Assembly: GCF_900010755.1 (NCBI RefSeq)
Contig: NZ_CZJT01000088.1
Span: 156,720-220,719 of the forward strand
DNA length: 64,000 nt
Origin: Paeniglutamicibacter antarcticus
Lineage (GTDB): Bacteria > Actinomycetota > Actinomycetes > Actinomycetales > Micrococcaceae
Reading direction: 5' to 3'
The position numbers and the translations under genes were made by a program. This document shows positions 25,721-34,177 of the stretch, in pieces. How positions within the stretch are numbered: position 1 is the first letter of the stretch; each line of letters begins with the position of its first letter. The notes under the pieces were generated by a model. It was given only the letters and a program-made list of their open reading frames with translations, was not told the origin of the DNA and ran no database searches.

Positions 25721-26416
25721 ATGAAGCGCATGAACCGAAAGTTTGCGGCAACCATGGGAACCCTCGCAGTAGCCATGATCGGGTTGACCGCCTGTTCCAC
25801 AGGAACCGGGGCCACCAGCAGCGAGTCTGCTGCTCCCACGTCGGCAATGAGTTCTTCCAGTGCACCCGCATCGCCAAGTAGCTCGGCGATGGCCAGCGAA
25901 TCAGCAATGGACCCCGCAGCCAACCTGGTTGGTTCGGGCTGCGCAGCCTACGCCAAGGCAGTTCCCAGCGGTGATGGTTCGGTGGCTGGAATGGCCAAGG
26001 ACCCGGTTGCCGTGGCAGCCTCCAACAACCCGCTGCTGAAGACCTTGACGGCAGCTGTATCTGGCAAACTGAACCCCAAGGTCGACCTGGTTGACACCCT
26101 CAACGGCGGCGATTTCACTGTATTCGCCCCGGTTGACGAGGCCTTTGCAGCTATCCCCGCCGACGATCTCAAGGCAGTCGTCGCCGATGCCGACACGCTG
26201 AGCAGCATCTTGACCTATCACGTGGTCCCCGGCCAGATCGCACCGAGCGACATTGACGGAACCCACAAGACCGTCGAGGGCCAGGACGTGAAGGTCACCG
26301 GCAGCGGTGACGACATCATGGTCAACGGCGCCAAGGTCATCTGCGGCGGCGTCCAAACCGCCAACGCCACCGTGTACCTCATCGACAAGGTGCTGATGCC
26401 GCCGGCCAAGAAGTAA
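25721..26416 (+). CDS. fasciclin-domain lipoprotein (MPT70/MPT83-like)
   Basis: The 231-residue protein has a lipoprotein signal, IGLTAC with Cys25 as the lipidated residue, and a Ser/Ala-rich linker (about 26-65). One fasciclin (FAS1) domain follows: [34 protein letters not shown] and [13 protein letters not shown]. In mycobacteria such proteins (MPT70, MPT83) are the main SigK targets, and here sigK and its anti-sigma gene follow directly. The start is ATG 25721 with AAGGAG; the earlier open frame contains the promoter. It is attached outside the membrane; its adhesive or sensory role is unknown. Confidence 0.9.
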   Translation: MKRMNRKFAATMGTLAVAMIGLTACSTGTGATSSESAAPTSAMSSSSAPASPSSSAMASESAMDPAANLVGSGCAAYAKAVPSGDGSVAGMAKDPVAVAASNNPLLKTLTAAVSGKLNPKVDLVDTLNGGDFTVFAPVDEAFAAIPADDLKAVVADADTLSSILTYHVVPGQIAPSDIDGTHKTVEGQDVKVTGSGDDIMVNGAKVICGGVQTANATVYLIDKVLMPPAKK

Positions 26417-26456
26417 TTCTCGAACGCAATACGGCAAGAAAGTGCAGAATCTGGTC

Positions 26457-26495
26457 TAAGGCCGTTTGACGAGAACTGTTCGTCAAACGGCCTTA
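26457..26495 (+). terminator. terminator after the fasciclin gene
   Basis: TAAGGCCGTTTGACGA (26457-26472) and TCGTCAAACGGCCTTA (26480-26495) make a perfect 16-bp stem with a 7-base loop. The fasciclin gene is therefore transcribed apart from sigK. Confidence 0.85.
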
Positions 26496-26592
26496 CCCCT
26501 ACTCCGGGACTTCACCGCTCCGGTTCTGCTCGGAACTAAGGCAAACTGGAGTTTGCCCGACGCGCCACTGGATAAGGTGGGATAGGCAGCAA

Positions 26593-27195
26593 ATGCATGA
26601 GAGCCTTGTGCGCATGAGTTCCCATTGGCTTGAAACTTCGGAAGAGGGTTTGGGGCCCACACCCGAAGACCTGATGCTCAAAATCGCCACCGGCGACGAG
26701 AGTGCCTTTGAAGCGCTCTATGACACGTTTGCCCCCAGGGTCTTTGGCTTGGTCCGCCGCATCGTGCAAGACGCGGCGCAAAGCGAGGAAGTGACCCAGG
26801 AGGTCTTCGTCGAGGCCTGGCAATTGGCCGCACGTTTTGACTCGTCGCGTGGCACGGCCATCACGTGGCTGTTGACCTTGGCGCACCGGCGCGCAGTGGA
26901 CAGGGTGCGGGCCAGCCAAGCGAGTAGGAACCGGGACCTGCGTGAAGGAATCAAGGATTTCCAGGCAAGCTATGACGATGTTGAAGACACGGCGGTCCTG
27001 CACGACGAAACCAGCAGGGTCCTTTCAGCACTGGAAAGGCTGAGCGACACTCAAAGGGATGCCATACGACTGGCATATTTCGGCGGATACACCCACCACG
27101 AGGTGGCTGAACTCCTCAAAATCCCGGTCGGAACGGCTAAAACACGAATACGTGATGGCATGAATAAACTTCGAGATTTAATGGGGGTGGCATGA
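26593..27195 (+). CDS. sigK: ECF RNA polymerase sigma factor SigK
   Basis: The 200 residues have sigma region 2 (EALYDTFAPRVFGLVRRIVQ and SEEVTQEVFVEAWQLAARFD, about 39-82) and region 4 (LERLSDTQRDAIRLAYFGGY with HHEVAELLKIPVGTAKTRIR). HRRAVDRVR after region 2.4 is typical of the SigK group. It is followed with a 4-base ATGA overlap by its anti-sigma factor and flanked by the fasciclin and molybdopterin genes, as in the mycobacterial SigK regulon. It probably transcribes those two genes. A second Met seven codons in is an alternative start. Confidence 0.9.
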   Translation: MHESLVRMSSHWLETSEEGLGPTPEDLMLKIATGDESAFEALYDTFAPRVFGLVRRIVQDAAQSEEVTQEVFVEAWQLAARFDSSRGTAITWLLTLAHRRAVDRVRASQASRNRDLREGIKDFQASYDDVEDTAVLHDETSRVLSALERLSDTQRDAIRLAYFGGYTHHEVAELLKIPVGTAKTRIRDGMNKLRDLMGVA

Positions 27196-28013
27196 TGGAA
27201 AAGCATGAGAACGATCTGACAGGCAGCTTTGCCCTCAACGCCCTCGGAGAATCAGAACGCGAAGAATTGCTTCGCCATGCGGAAGAATCTAAATCCGTTC
27301 GGCAGGAAATTGAGTCGCTTCAGGAAACAGCAGCACTTCTGGGACTGTCAACCGAACCTGTGGCTCCTCCGGCCCGCGTCAAAGCCAACATCATGGCTGC
27401 CATTCGAAACACGCCCCAGCTTCCAGCGGAACAAACGCCACCGGACACAGTGGCGGAAAGTCTCTTGGCGGCCCCGAAAAGTGGGAATGCCGACGAGGCT
27501 GCAGCAAACAGCGGTGCTCCAACACGTTCTGCACCAGCAACGAATCAACGCATGTTCGCGCTGGCTGCCGGTGTCTTGCTGATTGCTGCCGGAGCATTGA
27601 CGGGTATCGTGGTCAACCAAAATTCGCAGCAGCAACAACTCAACGAACAGCTCACGGCGCTGAGCCAGCGCGAAGCCCAACTCACCCAGATACTGTCCGC
27701 ATCCGATTCCCGGTCCAAAACCAAGACCCTGGATGATGGGGCCCGCATCAGTCTTGCATACTCAGCAACCGAAGGTTTGATGGCAGTGACCACCGTTGGT
27801 CTTCCGGTTCTACCCAGCGACAAGGCCTACGAACTGTGGCTTATCTCGGATGACGGGGCAACTTCCGCCGGCTTGGTGGATGGTTCCAAGAGCGATGGAA
27901 CGATGATGCTTTCTGGATCCATGGAAGGCGTGACGCACTTCGGGATCACCGTTGAGCCGGCCACCGGATCTCCGAAGCCGACCACTAATCCGATAGTGCT
28001 TCAGTCCCTCTGA
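27192..28013 (+). CDS. rskA: anti-sigma-K factor RskA
   Basis: The 273-residue protein has an N-terminal cytoplasmic anti-sigma domain (about 1-75, GSFALNALGESEREELLRH), a single membrane span (121-141) and an external RskA domain with LDDGARISLAYSATEGLMAV, LPSDKAYELWLISDDGA and HFGITVEPATGSPKPT. It holds SigK at the membrane until proteolysis releases it. ATGA overlap with sigK couples their translation. The zinc Cys motif of ZAS-type anti-sigmas is absent, as is normal for RskA. Confidence 0.92.
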   Translation: MMEKHENDLTGSFALNALGESEREELLRHAEESKSVRQEIESLQETAALLGLSTEPVAPPARVKANIMAAIRNTPQLPAEQTPPDTVAESLLAAPKSGNADEAAANSGAPTRSAPATNQRMFALAAGVLLIAAGALTGIVVNQNSQQQQLNEQLTALSQREAQLTQILSASDSRSKTKTLDDGARISLAYSATEGLMAVTTVGLPVLPSDKAYELWLISDDGATSAGLVDGSKSDGTMMLSGSMEGVTHFGITVEPATGSPKPTTNPIVLQSL

Positions 28014-28038
28014 AAAATACAAAAATAGCGGCTGCTTG

Positions 28039-28066
28039 CCAATCCAACGATGGTAGCGTTCCGAAT
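28039..28066 (+). promoter_or_regulatory. SigK-type promoter of the molybdopterin oxidoreductase gene
   Basis: CCAATCC (28039-28045), a 15-base spacer and CCGAAT (28061-28066), identical in both boxes and spacing to the motif before the fasciclin gene 2.4 kb upstream. The ATG is 68 bases downstream, a similar leader length. Confidence 0.65.
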
Positions 28067-28133
28067 ACGAAGTGACAGGTTCTTCCTGAATTCCCGGTAG
28101 AACAACCGACACAACGTATGGGGCGAAGAACTC

Positions 28134-29705
28134 ATGAAAGCTAAATCCGTTTCACGACGCCGGGGATTATTGGATTTCGGGATTGCCGGGATTGCCTCTG
28201 CAGCAGTGCTTTTTGCCGTGGCCCAATTTGTGTCGGCGTTTTTTGCGACTGCCTCGGCGCCAGTCGTTGCGATGGGTGGCGTCTTCATCGACCTGACCCC
28301 TCCGTGGCTCAAGGACTTGGCAATTGCCACTTTCGGCACAAACGACAAGTTGGCCCTCTTCATTTCGATTGGCATCGTGGTCCTGGTGATCGCGGGACTG
28401 GTCGGGGTGCTGGCCCGAAAGTCGCTTGCTGCTGCATCGGCCTGCATCGTCCTGCTGGCCATCGGCATTGGTGCGGCAATCTTCTCGCGTCCCGCAACGG
28501 GTGCCGCCGATCTAACGCCATTGGCTATTGGAACGGTGGCCGGTTTACTCGCGCTGCGTTGGCTTTCTGCGTTGGCCGGTCGCGGACTTGCGCCGGACCA
28601 CGCGCTAAGCACGGATCCGGAAAACCAGACCGGTTCCACGCGACGGAAATTCCTGCTTGGGGCTGGCCTGTCATTGGTGGGTGCGGCAGTCGTCGCCGGT
28701 GTTGGCCAATCTTTGGCAACTGCCAGAAATGTTGCAGATGCCGCACGCTTGGCACTCGGTCTGCCTCCTGCCAAGGTGCGTGTGGCGGCAGTGCCGGCAG
28801 GAGCCCAGGTTGATGTTGCCGGGATGCCCCCGTTCGTCACACCAAACAAGGATTTTTACCGCATCGACACGGCCCTTTCAGTGCCGCAAATCAATCCGGC
28901 AGACTGGTCCTTGCGTGTCCACGGGATGGTTGAAAACGAATTCACCATAAATTTCGAGGACCTCTTGAAAACGGATCTGGTCGAAACCTACTTGACGTTG
29001 ACCTGTGTTTCGAACCCCGTGGGTGGACAGCTGGTCGGCAACGCCAAATGGTTGGGGTATCCGCTGCGGAGCATCCTTGAACGCGCGGTTCCGCAGGCCG
29101 GAGCCGATATGGTGCTCTCAACGTCCTATGACGGGTTCAGTGCTTCAACGCCGCTTGAGGTCTTGACCGATAATCGTATGGCTCTGCTGGCTGTGGGCAT
29201 GAACGATGAACCGCTGCCGCTGGAACATGGTTTCCCCGTGCGCATGGTTGTTCCGGGGCTTTATGGATTCGTTTCGGCCACCAAGTGGGTTGTCGATCTG
29301 GAAGTCACCCGATTTGCCGACAAAGCTGCCTACTGGAGTACGCGGGGGTGGTCCGATCACGGTCCCATCAAGATGTCATCGCGAGTGGATGTGCCTCGTT
29401 CCTTTGCCAAGGTGGGATCGGGCGAAGTGGTCATGGGTGGAACTGCGTGGTCCCAGACCCAAGGAATTTCGGGCGTCCAGGTTCAAATCGATGACGGTGA
29501 ATGGTTGGACGCAGAGCTCGGTTCGGAGGTGTCCCTTGATACGTGGCGTCAATGGCGGTACGTCTGGAAGGGCGGTTCCACGGGGAACCACACGGTCAGT
29601 GTGCGGGCCATCGACGGGCATGGAACGGTCCAATCCAGCGATAAGGCCGATCCAGCACCGAACGGTTCAAGTGGTTGGCAGCGGGTCCAGTTCAGCGTTG
29701 AATAG
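28134..29705 (+). CDS. membrane-bound molybdopterin oxidoreductase, sulfite-oxidase family
   Basis: The 523-residue protein begins with about four membrane spans (15-150). Then come an RRKFLLGAGLSLVGAA segment with another hydrophobic stretch, and the SUOX molybdopterin domain. Cys291 in LTCVSNPVGGQLVGNAKWLG is the expected Mo ligand; FPVRMVVPGLYGFVSATKWV and WSDHGPIKMSSRVDVP follow. A C-terminal Mo-co dimerisation domain closes with GNHTVSVRAIDGHG. The family reduces or oxidises sulfur or nitrogen oxides or protein methionine sulfoxide; the substrate is unknown here. It follows rskA and has its own SigK-type promoter, suggesting an exported redox function under SigK. Confidence 0.88.
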   Translation: MKAKSVSRRRGLLDFGIAGIASAAVLFAVAQFVSAFFATASAPVVAMGGVFIDLTPPWLKDLAIATFGTNDKLALFISIGIVVLVIAGLVGVLARKSLAAASACIVLLAIGIGAAIFSRPATGAADLTPLAIGTVAGLLALRWLSALAGRGLAPDHALSTDPENQTGSTRRKFLLGAGLSLVGAAVVAGVGQSLATARNVADAARLALGLPPAKVRVAAVPAGAQVDVAGMPPFVTPNKDFYRIDTALSVPQINPADWSLRVHGMVENEFTINFEDLLKTDLVETYLTLTCVSNPVGGQLVGNAKWLGYPLRSILERAVPQAGADMVLSTSYDGFSASTPLEVLTDNRMALLAVGMNDEPLPLEHGFPVRMVVPGLYGFVSATKWVVDLEVTRFADKAAYWSTRGWSDHGPIKMSSRVDVPRSFAKVGSGEVVMGGTAWSQTQGISGVQVQIDDGEWLDAELGSEVSLDTWRQWRYVWKGGSTGNHTVSVRAIDGHGTVQSSDKADPAPNGSSGWQRVQFSVE

Positions 29706-29719
29706 TCGCATTCACGCTG

Positions 29720-30175
29720 TTACCCGGTGTACATCAATGAACCGGGAGTGGTGAGACGCTCGCCGGTTTCGAGCCAGGTCTTCAGGCCCGAAAGGATCAT
29801 GGGCCAGCCGCCATGGACCTGTTTGTTGGCTCCGGCCTTGAGCCTGTCGTGGGTCAGCTTGAGCAGGCAGGAATCCTCTATCTGTTCGATTTCAAAGGTG
29901 ACCCGGCTTTCCCCTTCGGCCAGGACGGCTTCATCCCACAGTGCAGTCATGCTCACCACCAATTTGTAGGGTTCCTCGACCTCCAAGACGGTTCCGGCGC
30001 CCAGCGGCCCATCGGCATTGGGGTTGCTGGTGGTATAGGAGGAACCGGGAACCCAATCGGTGATGAATGAATTGCCGAAGTAGTAGATGGCGGTTTGTTC
30101 GGGATCCGTCAGGGCCGCCCAAAGCTTCTCGGGGGTGCTCTTGATGTAAATTTCAAAAATCTTCTCCATCTCCAC
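29720..30175 (-). CDS. SRPBCC/AHSA1 domain protein
   Basis: The 151-residue protein has FEIYIKSTPEKLWAALTDPE, YYFGNSFITDWVPGSSY and a C-terminal GGWPMILSGLKTWLETGE, a standard AHSA1/Aha1-like ligand-binding fold. The ligand is unknown. Unlike the copy at 15.3 kb it has no ArsR partner. GTG (first codon) or ATG two codons later could be the start. It converges on the oxidoreductase, 14 bases apart. Confidence 0.85.
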   Translation of the reverse strand: MEMEKIFEIYIKSTPEKLWAALTDPEQTAIYYFGNSFITDWVPGSSYTTSNPNADGPLGAGTVLEVEEPYKLVVSMTALWDEAVLAEGESRVTFEIEQIEDSCLLKLTHDRLKAGANKQVHGGWPMILSGLKTWLETGERLTTPGSLMYTG

Positions 30176-30335
30176 AGGGTAGACCCCGGATCCGGGATTT
30201 TTCAGGGCCGGTGGCCGGGCTATTTACAAATGGCATGCCACGCCCGTCACCGCATGCGCAACGAACCCCCAGTTGCCGCCCGGCCGCATCCAGTGGATGG
30301 GTCGAACGCCAACCGGGGGGGCCGGCTGACCGCAA

Positions 30336-31139
30336 CTACTTTTTGTCGTCACCGGTGAGTCGCTGGCTTAGGTACACCGGGATCATCGACGCGATGATCA
30401 GCACCGCGGCAATGACGTTGACGACGGGTGCCTGGTTCGGTCTGGACATGTTGTTGAAGATCCAGATCGGCAGCGTTTCGGTGCCCGGGGCCGCAGTGAA
30501 GGTCGTGACGACGATTTCATCGAAGCTCAGCGCGAAGGCAAGCAGGCCGCCGGCGATGAACGCCGACCGGAATCCGGGGAAGGTGACCTGGAAGAACGTC
30601 TTGAACATGTTCGCTCCCATGTCCATGGCTGCTTCCTCCAATCCGCGATTCATCCGCCCCATGCGCGCCTGGACGTTGTTGAACACCATCACGATCGAGA
30701 ATGTTGCGTGGCCGACGATAACCGAGAACAGCCCGAGCCCGATGCCCAGCGGTTCGAGCACCGTCTTGAAGGTGTTGTTCAGGGCCACGCCGGTGACGAT
30801 TCCGGGAAGGGCGATCGGAAGGACCACCAGGAGGTTCACGGTGCTCTTGCCGAAAAAATCGTAGCGGGAAAGCGCGAAGGCGACCATTGAACCCAGGACC
30901 AGGGAGATCGCCGTGGCCACGGAGGCGACCTTCACGGAAGTCCACAGCGCCTCGCGGACACCTTCGTTGTTCCAGGCCGCAACCCACCACTTGGTGGTGA
31001 ATTCCTTGATGGGGAAAGCCCCCGAAGTCGTGGCGTTGACCGAATTCGCGATCACCAGCATCAGCGGCAGGTAGATGGCCGCCATGATGAGACCAGCGAG
31101 GAGGGTCAGGGTGGTCTTTGCGGGAGTTGAGAGTCTCAT
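30336..31139 (-). CDS. polyamine-type ABC transporter permease (PotC-like), orphan
   Basis: The 267 residues make six membrane spans with the ABC permease EAA loop EEAAMDMGANMFKTFFQVTF (about 170-190) and the PotC-like FALSFDEIVVTTFTAAPGTETLP. It would form the channel for spermidine/putrescine-like solutes with PotA, PotB and PotD partners. None is present: upstream on its strand, where potB should end, only a possible seven-codon tail (SGALKAL then stop at 31154) remains before unrelated sequence. RBS AAGGAG is intact. It is therefore probably a leftover of a deleted operon. Confidence 0.85.
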   Translation of the reverse strand: MRLSTPAKTTLTLLAGLIMAAIYLPLMLVIANSVNATTSGAFPIKEFTTKWWVAAWNNEGVREALWTSVKVASVATAISLVLGSMVAFALSRYDFFGKSTVNLLVVLPIALPGIVTGVALNNTFKTVLEPLGIGLGLFSVIVGHATFSIVMVFNNVQARMGRMNRGLEEAAMDMGANMFKTFFQVTFPGFRSAFIAGGLLAFALSFDEIVVTTFTAAPGTETLPIWIFNNMSRPNQAPVVNVIAAVLIIASMIPVYLSQRLTGDDKK

Positions 31140-31176
31140 GCCCGTCTCCTTAGAGTGCCTTCAGGGCACCGGATTA

Positions 31177-31695
31177 GTGGCGGCCCATGGAGAGGTCTCG
31201 GATGCTGCATCGCACATGGCTTGGTGGCAAGGGGAAAAGCAGGAACGGCTGCTGATGCTCACCATGGAATCCGCAGATGAGACATACTCCCGCCGGGAAT
31301 GGTTCACGGTTCCCTTGGAGCCCGGCGCCGGACACATCACTGGACCCTACGTGGATTTCTTGTGCACCGATGAGTACACGCTGACGTTTACGGTTCCGGT
31401 GACGGCCCGCGGACGCATCGTTGGTGTTGCCGGGGTCGACATATTTGTGGAATCCATCGAGGATTTGCTGCTGGACAAGCTCCGTGAAATCGATCCACGG
31501 GCAACGTTGATCAACGGTGTCGGCCGCGTCGTGGTCTCGGCGGACCCATAGTTGGCAGCGGGCAGGTTGCTGATCCGCAATTGGAAGGATGCCGAAGGGC
31601 CAATCATGTCGGCGGACGGTGTGGACCTGGGGTTCTCGCGGGTTCGGGTGGAGCGGTGCGGGGATCTTCCGATGGCAATTGCAGTGCCCGAATAA
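31177..31695 (+). pseudogene. cache-domain protein remnant with in-frame stop
   Basis: In one frame the strand reads HGEVSDAASHMAWW, YSRREWFTVPLEPGAGHITG, PYVDFLCTDEYTLTFTVPVT and VGVAGVDIFVESIEDLLLDK, the C-terminal half of a dCache (PDC) sensor domain such as those in actinobacterial regulators beside polyamine/amine transporters. TAG at 31549-31551 interrupts it; the same frame then continues (LAAGRLLIRNWKDAEGPIM to AIAVPE) until TAA at 31693-31695. The N-terminal half is missing and the left end abuts the 5' end of the orphan permease gene. It is a truncated, stop-interrupted pseudogene. Confidence 0.75.
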
Positions 31696-32691
31696 TTACC
31701 CGCCCATCCGGAGGCAACGGGGTTAACCTTGAAGTACGTCGTCGGGGTATCCGGCGGCCATCCAAAAATCGAAGCCAATCCGGCGGGAAGCCATCACCAA
31801 TCTTCCGGTTGGCCAGCTTGGGACAACCGCATTTCGCGGTGCTTGCAGCTCCTCGCGGAATTGTGCCATGAATGCCGGGCGTGGTTGGTCAGACCGAACG
31901 CGCCGAGCGCCTCCCGACGAGTCGGGCTCCCGGGCGGTCCCAGGTTCGATGGTCCCGGACGCAATGTCGTTTCAGGGATCCGAGGCCAACGGTTGCGGGT
32001 GCAGGTTGTACCGACGGGTGAAGCCACGGAGTGCGCCATGAACGAAACCAGGAATTCCAGGCCCGACGAAATTGCGCCGGATGTCGCAAGTGAATCGGCA
32101 GTGACACCCAAGCCAGCGGTGCGCGGTGTTGATGACTTGCCGGATGGATCGGGCAACGATTCAACGGGCCCTCACTACGGGGACCCCGCCGAGGACCGGT
32201 ATGACGCCGGGTGAGCGGCGGCTGCTGAGCTGAATTTGGGGCATCTGTGGAATCCTGCCACGGCTCCGCAGGGCAACCCGCACACTGTGCTCTCAACCCG
32301 CCACCGTGGCGAGCTTGCCCTCCGTGGTGCGGTTCGCGCTGTCAGCCGGTTTTTACTTGCAGACCAAAGTCCCTAGCAAGCACCGAAGGGTGGGCGTAGC
32401 GTCAAGACAGGTCCAGTAGCGCGAAGGCCGGATCGACGGACCTTAAAAATGAATTCGGGTGTCACGGAACAAAAAATGCATACCCGCAACGTTAGGAACC
32501 GCAGAGCGGCGGATCCACTGTGCGCGGGTCGAAAGATTCCACGACTTCTCGTGGACCTTCGAACTCGTCGCTTGGAGATGGCGCCAATACTGGCCATGGG
32601 CTTGAATCGAGAACTGGCCATTAGTGCCGTGCACCATATGCGCGGCAAGCAGGAGAACCGGACCTAGTCGATAGATAAGGACTGATCTGAC
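31696..32691. other. long low-coding region with one possible small gene
   Basis: About 1 kb after the cache remnant shows no recognisable gene except the small frame at 32038-32214. Open frames here have irregular composition. Considering the pseudogene and orphan permease to the left, it may be eroded sequence. The last 30 bases carry the AAGGACTG ribosome site of the next gene. Confidence 0.35.
32038..32214 (+). CDS. possible 58-residue acidic protein
   Basis: The frame begins MNETRNSRPDEIAPDVASES and ends HYGDPAEDRYDAG: strongly acidic, Pro/Gly/Asp-rich, probably disordered. A CGGAG site lies seven bases before the ATG and codon use fits the genome. The open frame extends far upstream but that part looks non-coding. 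I recognise no family, and it sits in a decayed region, so it is tentative. Confidence 0.35.
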   Translation: MNETRNSRPDEIAPDVASESAVTPKPAVRGVDDLPDGSGNDSTGPHYGDPAEDRYDAG

Positions 32692-32979
32692 ATGGCCAAC
32701 GAATCGAATATTCCAGCGGCGGGCAAGGAACCGCAGAAACCAGCGCATGTTCCCGGGAAGCATCATGTCAACGGGTTGCTCATCGGAGGCGGTGGTATTG
32801 CCTTGCTCTTCCTGATCTTCCTCATCAGCGGCGGATACACCATCGGCGGAGTTATCAGCCCGCTGTGGATCGGATTCGCCATCGGTGTCCTGGTCGCAGG
32901 GCTTGGCCTGTTCCGCCTCATCAAGGGACCCCTGGCCTTTGGGCTGGGTGACACCGAACACAAGCACACCGAAAACTAA
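32692..32979 (+). CDS. small two-span membrane protein
   Basis: The 95 residues have a hydrophilic Lys/Pro-rich N-terminus (1-25, ending PGKHH), spans at about 28-48 and 52-74, and a His-rich acidic tail (GDTEHKHTEN). The start has AAGGACTG upstream and a terminator follows. No motif indicates function. Confidence 0.65.
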   Translation: MANESNIPAAGKEPQKPAHVPGKHHVNGLLIGGGGIALLFLIFLISGGYTIGGVISPLWIGFAIGVLVAGLGLFRLIKGPLAFGLGDTEHKHTEN

Positions 32980-32993
32980 ACCATCCATCAGGG

Positions 32994-33036
32994 ATCCGGG
33001 CGGCTGCTCTCGCGAAGCCGTCGCCCGGGTCTTTTG
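32994..33036 (+). terminator. terminator after the small membrane protein gene
   Basis: CCGGGCGGC pairs with GCCGTCGCCCGG over at least seven bases (CCGGGCG 32996-33002 with CGCCCGG 33022-33028) and is followed by GTCTTTTGTTG. Confidence 0.65.
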
Positions 33037-33129
33037 TTGTTCTTCGGGCCGTTTTGGGGTTTCTTGCAGGTCGCGGGCCGTGCGTGGGGATTAGGCTGTG
33101 GAAGTCCCTCTAGAAAGGAACCACCCCTG

Positions 33130-33795
33130 ATGAGACGCACTTTGGCCTATTTCCTTCGGATTGGCGGTTCGATTGCCATCGTGGCTGCTTTGGCCGCCCA
33201 GCTTCAGCGAACCATCCAGAACGAACTCGACGGCGGAGGTCATGTTGCCTTCGTCATCCAGAACTTCTTCTCATTCTTCACGGTGGAATCGAACGTGCTC
33301 TCGGCGGTGGCACTCTTCGTTGGCATCTTCACGCTTTCATCGGCTAAAAGCGACTCGATGGCGTGGACGGTGTTCCGCGGAGCGGCGACGACGTACATGG
33401 CCACCACGGGTATCGTCTACAACCTGCTGCTCAGGGGCATTGAGCTGCCGCAAGGGGCAACCGTGGGGTGGTCCAACGAGATCCTGCATGTCGTTGCGCC
33501 AGTGATCATGGTGCTTGATTGGCTGATAGCGCCGGGTCGGCGACCGCTGCATGCCAAGGCACTGTGGGCCATTGTCATCTTCCCGATCCTTTGGGCTGGA
33601 TACTCCTTGGTTCGGGGCGCAATGGTTGTCGACCCCCGAACGGGGGAGCCCTGGTTCCCTTACCCGTTCCTGAATCCGCACACCAGCGCAAACGGGTACC
33701 TTTCGGTGGCCTTCTACATCGTGCTGATTGGTGCGCTCATCGGAACCGTTGGAGCCGCAGTGTTGTGGTTCAGCCGAATTCGTCGACGGCCATAG
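33130..33795 (+). CDS. Pr6Pr family membrane protein
   Basis: The 221 residues form six spans. Motifs of the FAR-17a/AIG1-like Pr6Pr family are visible: FFSFFTVESNVLSAVALFVG, then TTYMATTGIVYNLLL, EILHVVAPVIMVLDWLI and GYSLVRGAMV with WFPYPFLNP. The family is common in actinobacteria and is of unknown function. A longer frame starts upstream, but AGAAAGGA precedes the ATG at 33130. Confidence 0.85.
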   Translation: MRRTLAYFLRIGGSIAIVAALAAQLQRTIQNELDGGGHVAFVIQNFFSFFTVESNVLSAVALFVGIFTLSSAKSDSMAWTVFRGAATTYMATTGIVYNLLLRGIELPQGATVGWSNEILHVVAPVIMVLDWLIAPGRRPLHAKALWAIVIFPILWAGYSLVRGAMVVDPRTGEPWFPYPFLNPHTSANGYLSVAFYIVLIGALIGTVGAAVLWFSRIRRRP

Positions 33796-33867
33796 CTTGT
33801 CGGAGAGGATCACGGTAATGCACGAGGAGCATAGGATGGCCGAGTTGGCCAAGAATTGGGGGCGTTC

Positions 33868-34077
33868 ATGATTCGGGACCGCATTTTGTGGGCAGTCCTT
33901 GCCCTGGTGTTGGCATCAATGGCCGTTTCCCTCTGGGAGCAGGCGTTGGTGGCAGGCATCGCCGCCAGCACATTTGCGCTCCAGTCTGCAATCGCGGCGG
34001 TTCGTGGACGCTGTTTCGGGGCCCTTGGCGCCATGTTGCCCACGTTCGGCGCCAAAGACGGAAATGCCGGGCGCTGA
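33868..34077 (+). CDS. small membrane protein, unknown
   Basis: The 69-residue product (MIRDRILWAVLALVLASMAV and on) has one or two spans between 8 and 45 and a basic, Gly-rich end. The first Met at 33856 is also possible, but TGGGGG spacing favours 33868. It resembles the small hypothetical membrane proteins common in Micrococcaceae; no function is visible. Confidence 0.5.
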   Translation: MIRDRILWAVLALVLASMAVSLWEQALVAGIAASTFALQSAIAAVRGRCFGALGAMLPTFGAKDGNAGR

Positions 34078-34177
34078 CACCCTTGCACCCGGGTGTGAAA
34101 CCGGCCGGGAATGAATTCGGGAACCTTGGTGTTTTATATGCAAACGCATCTAACCCGCGAAAGGGAACGTTCGAATC

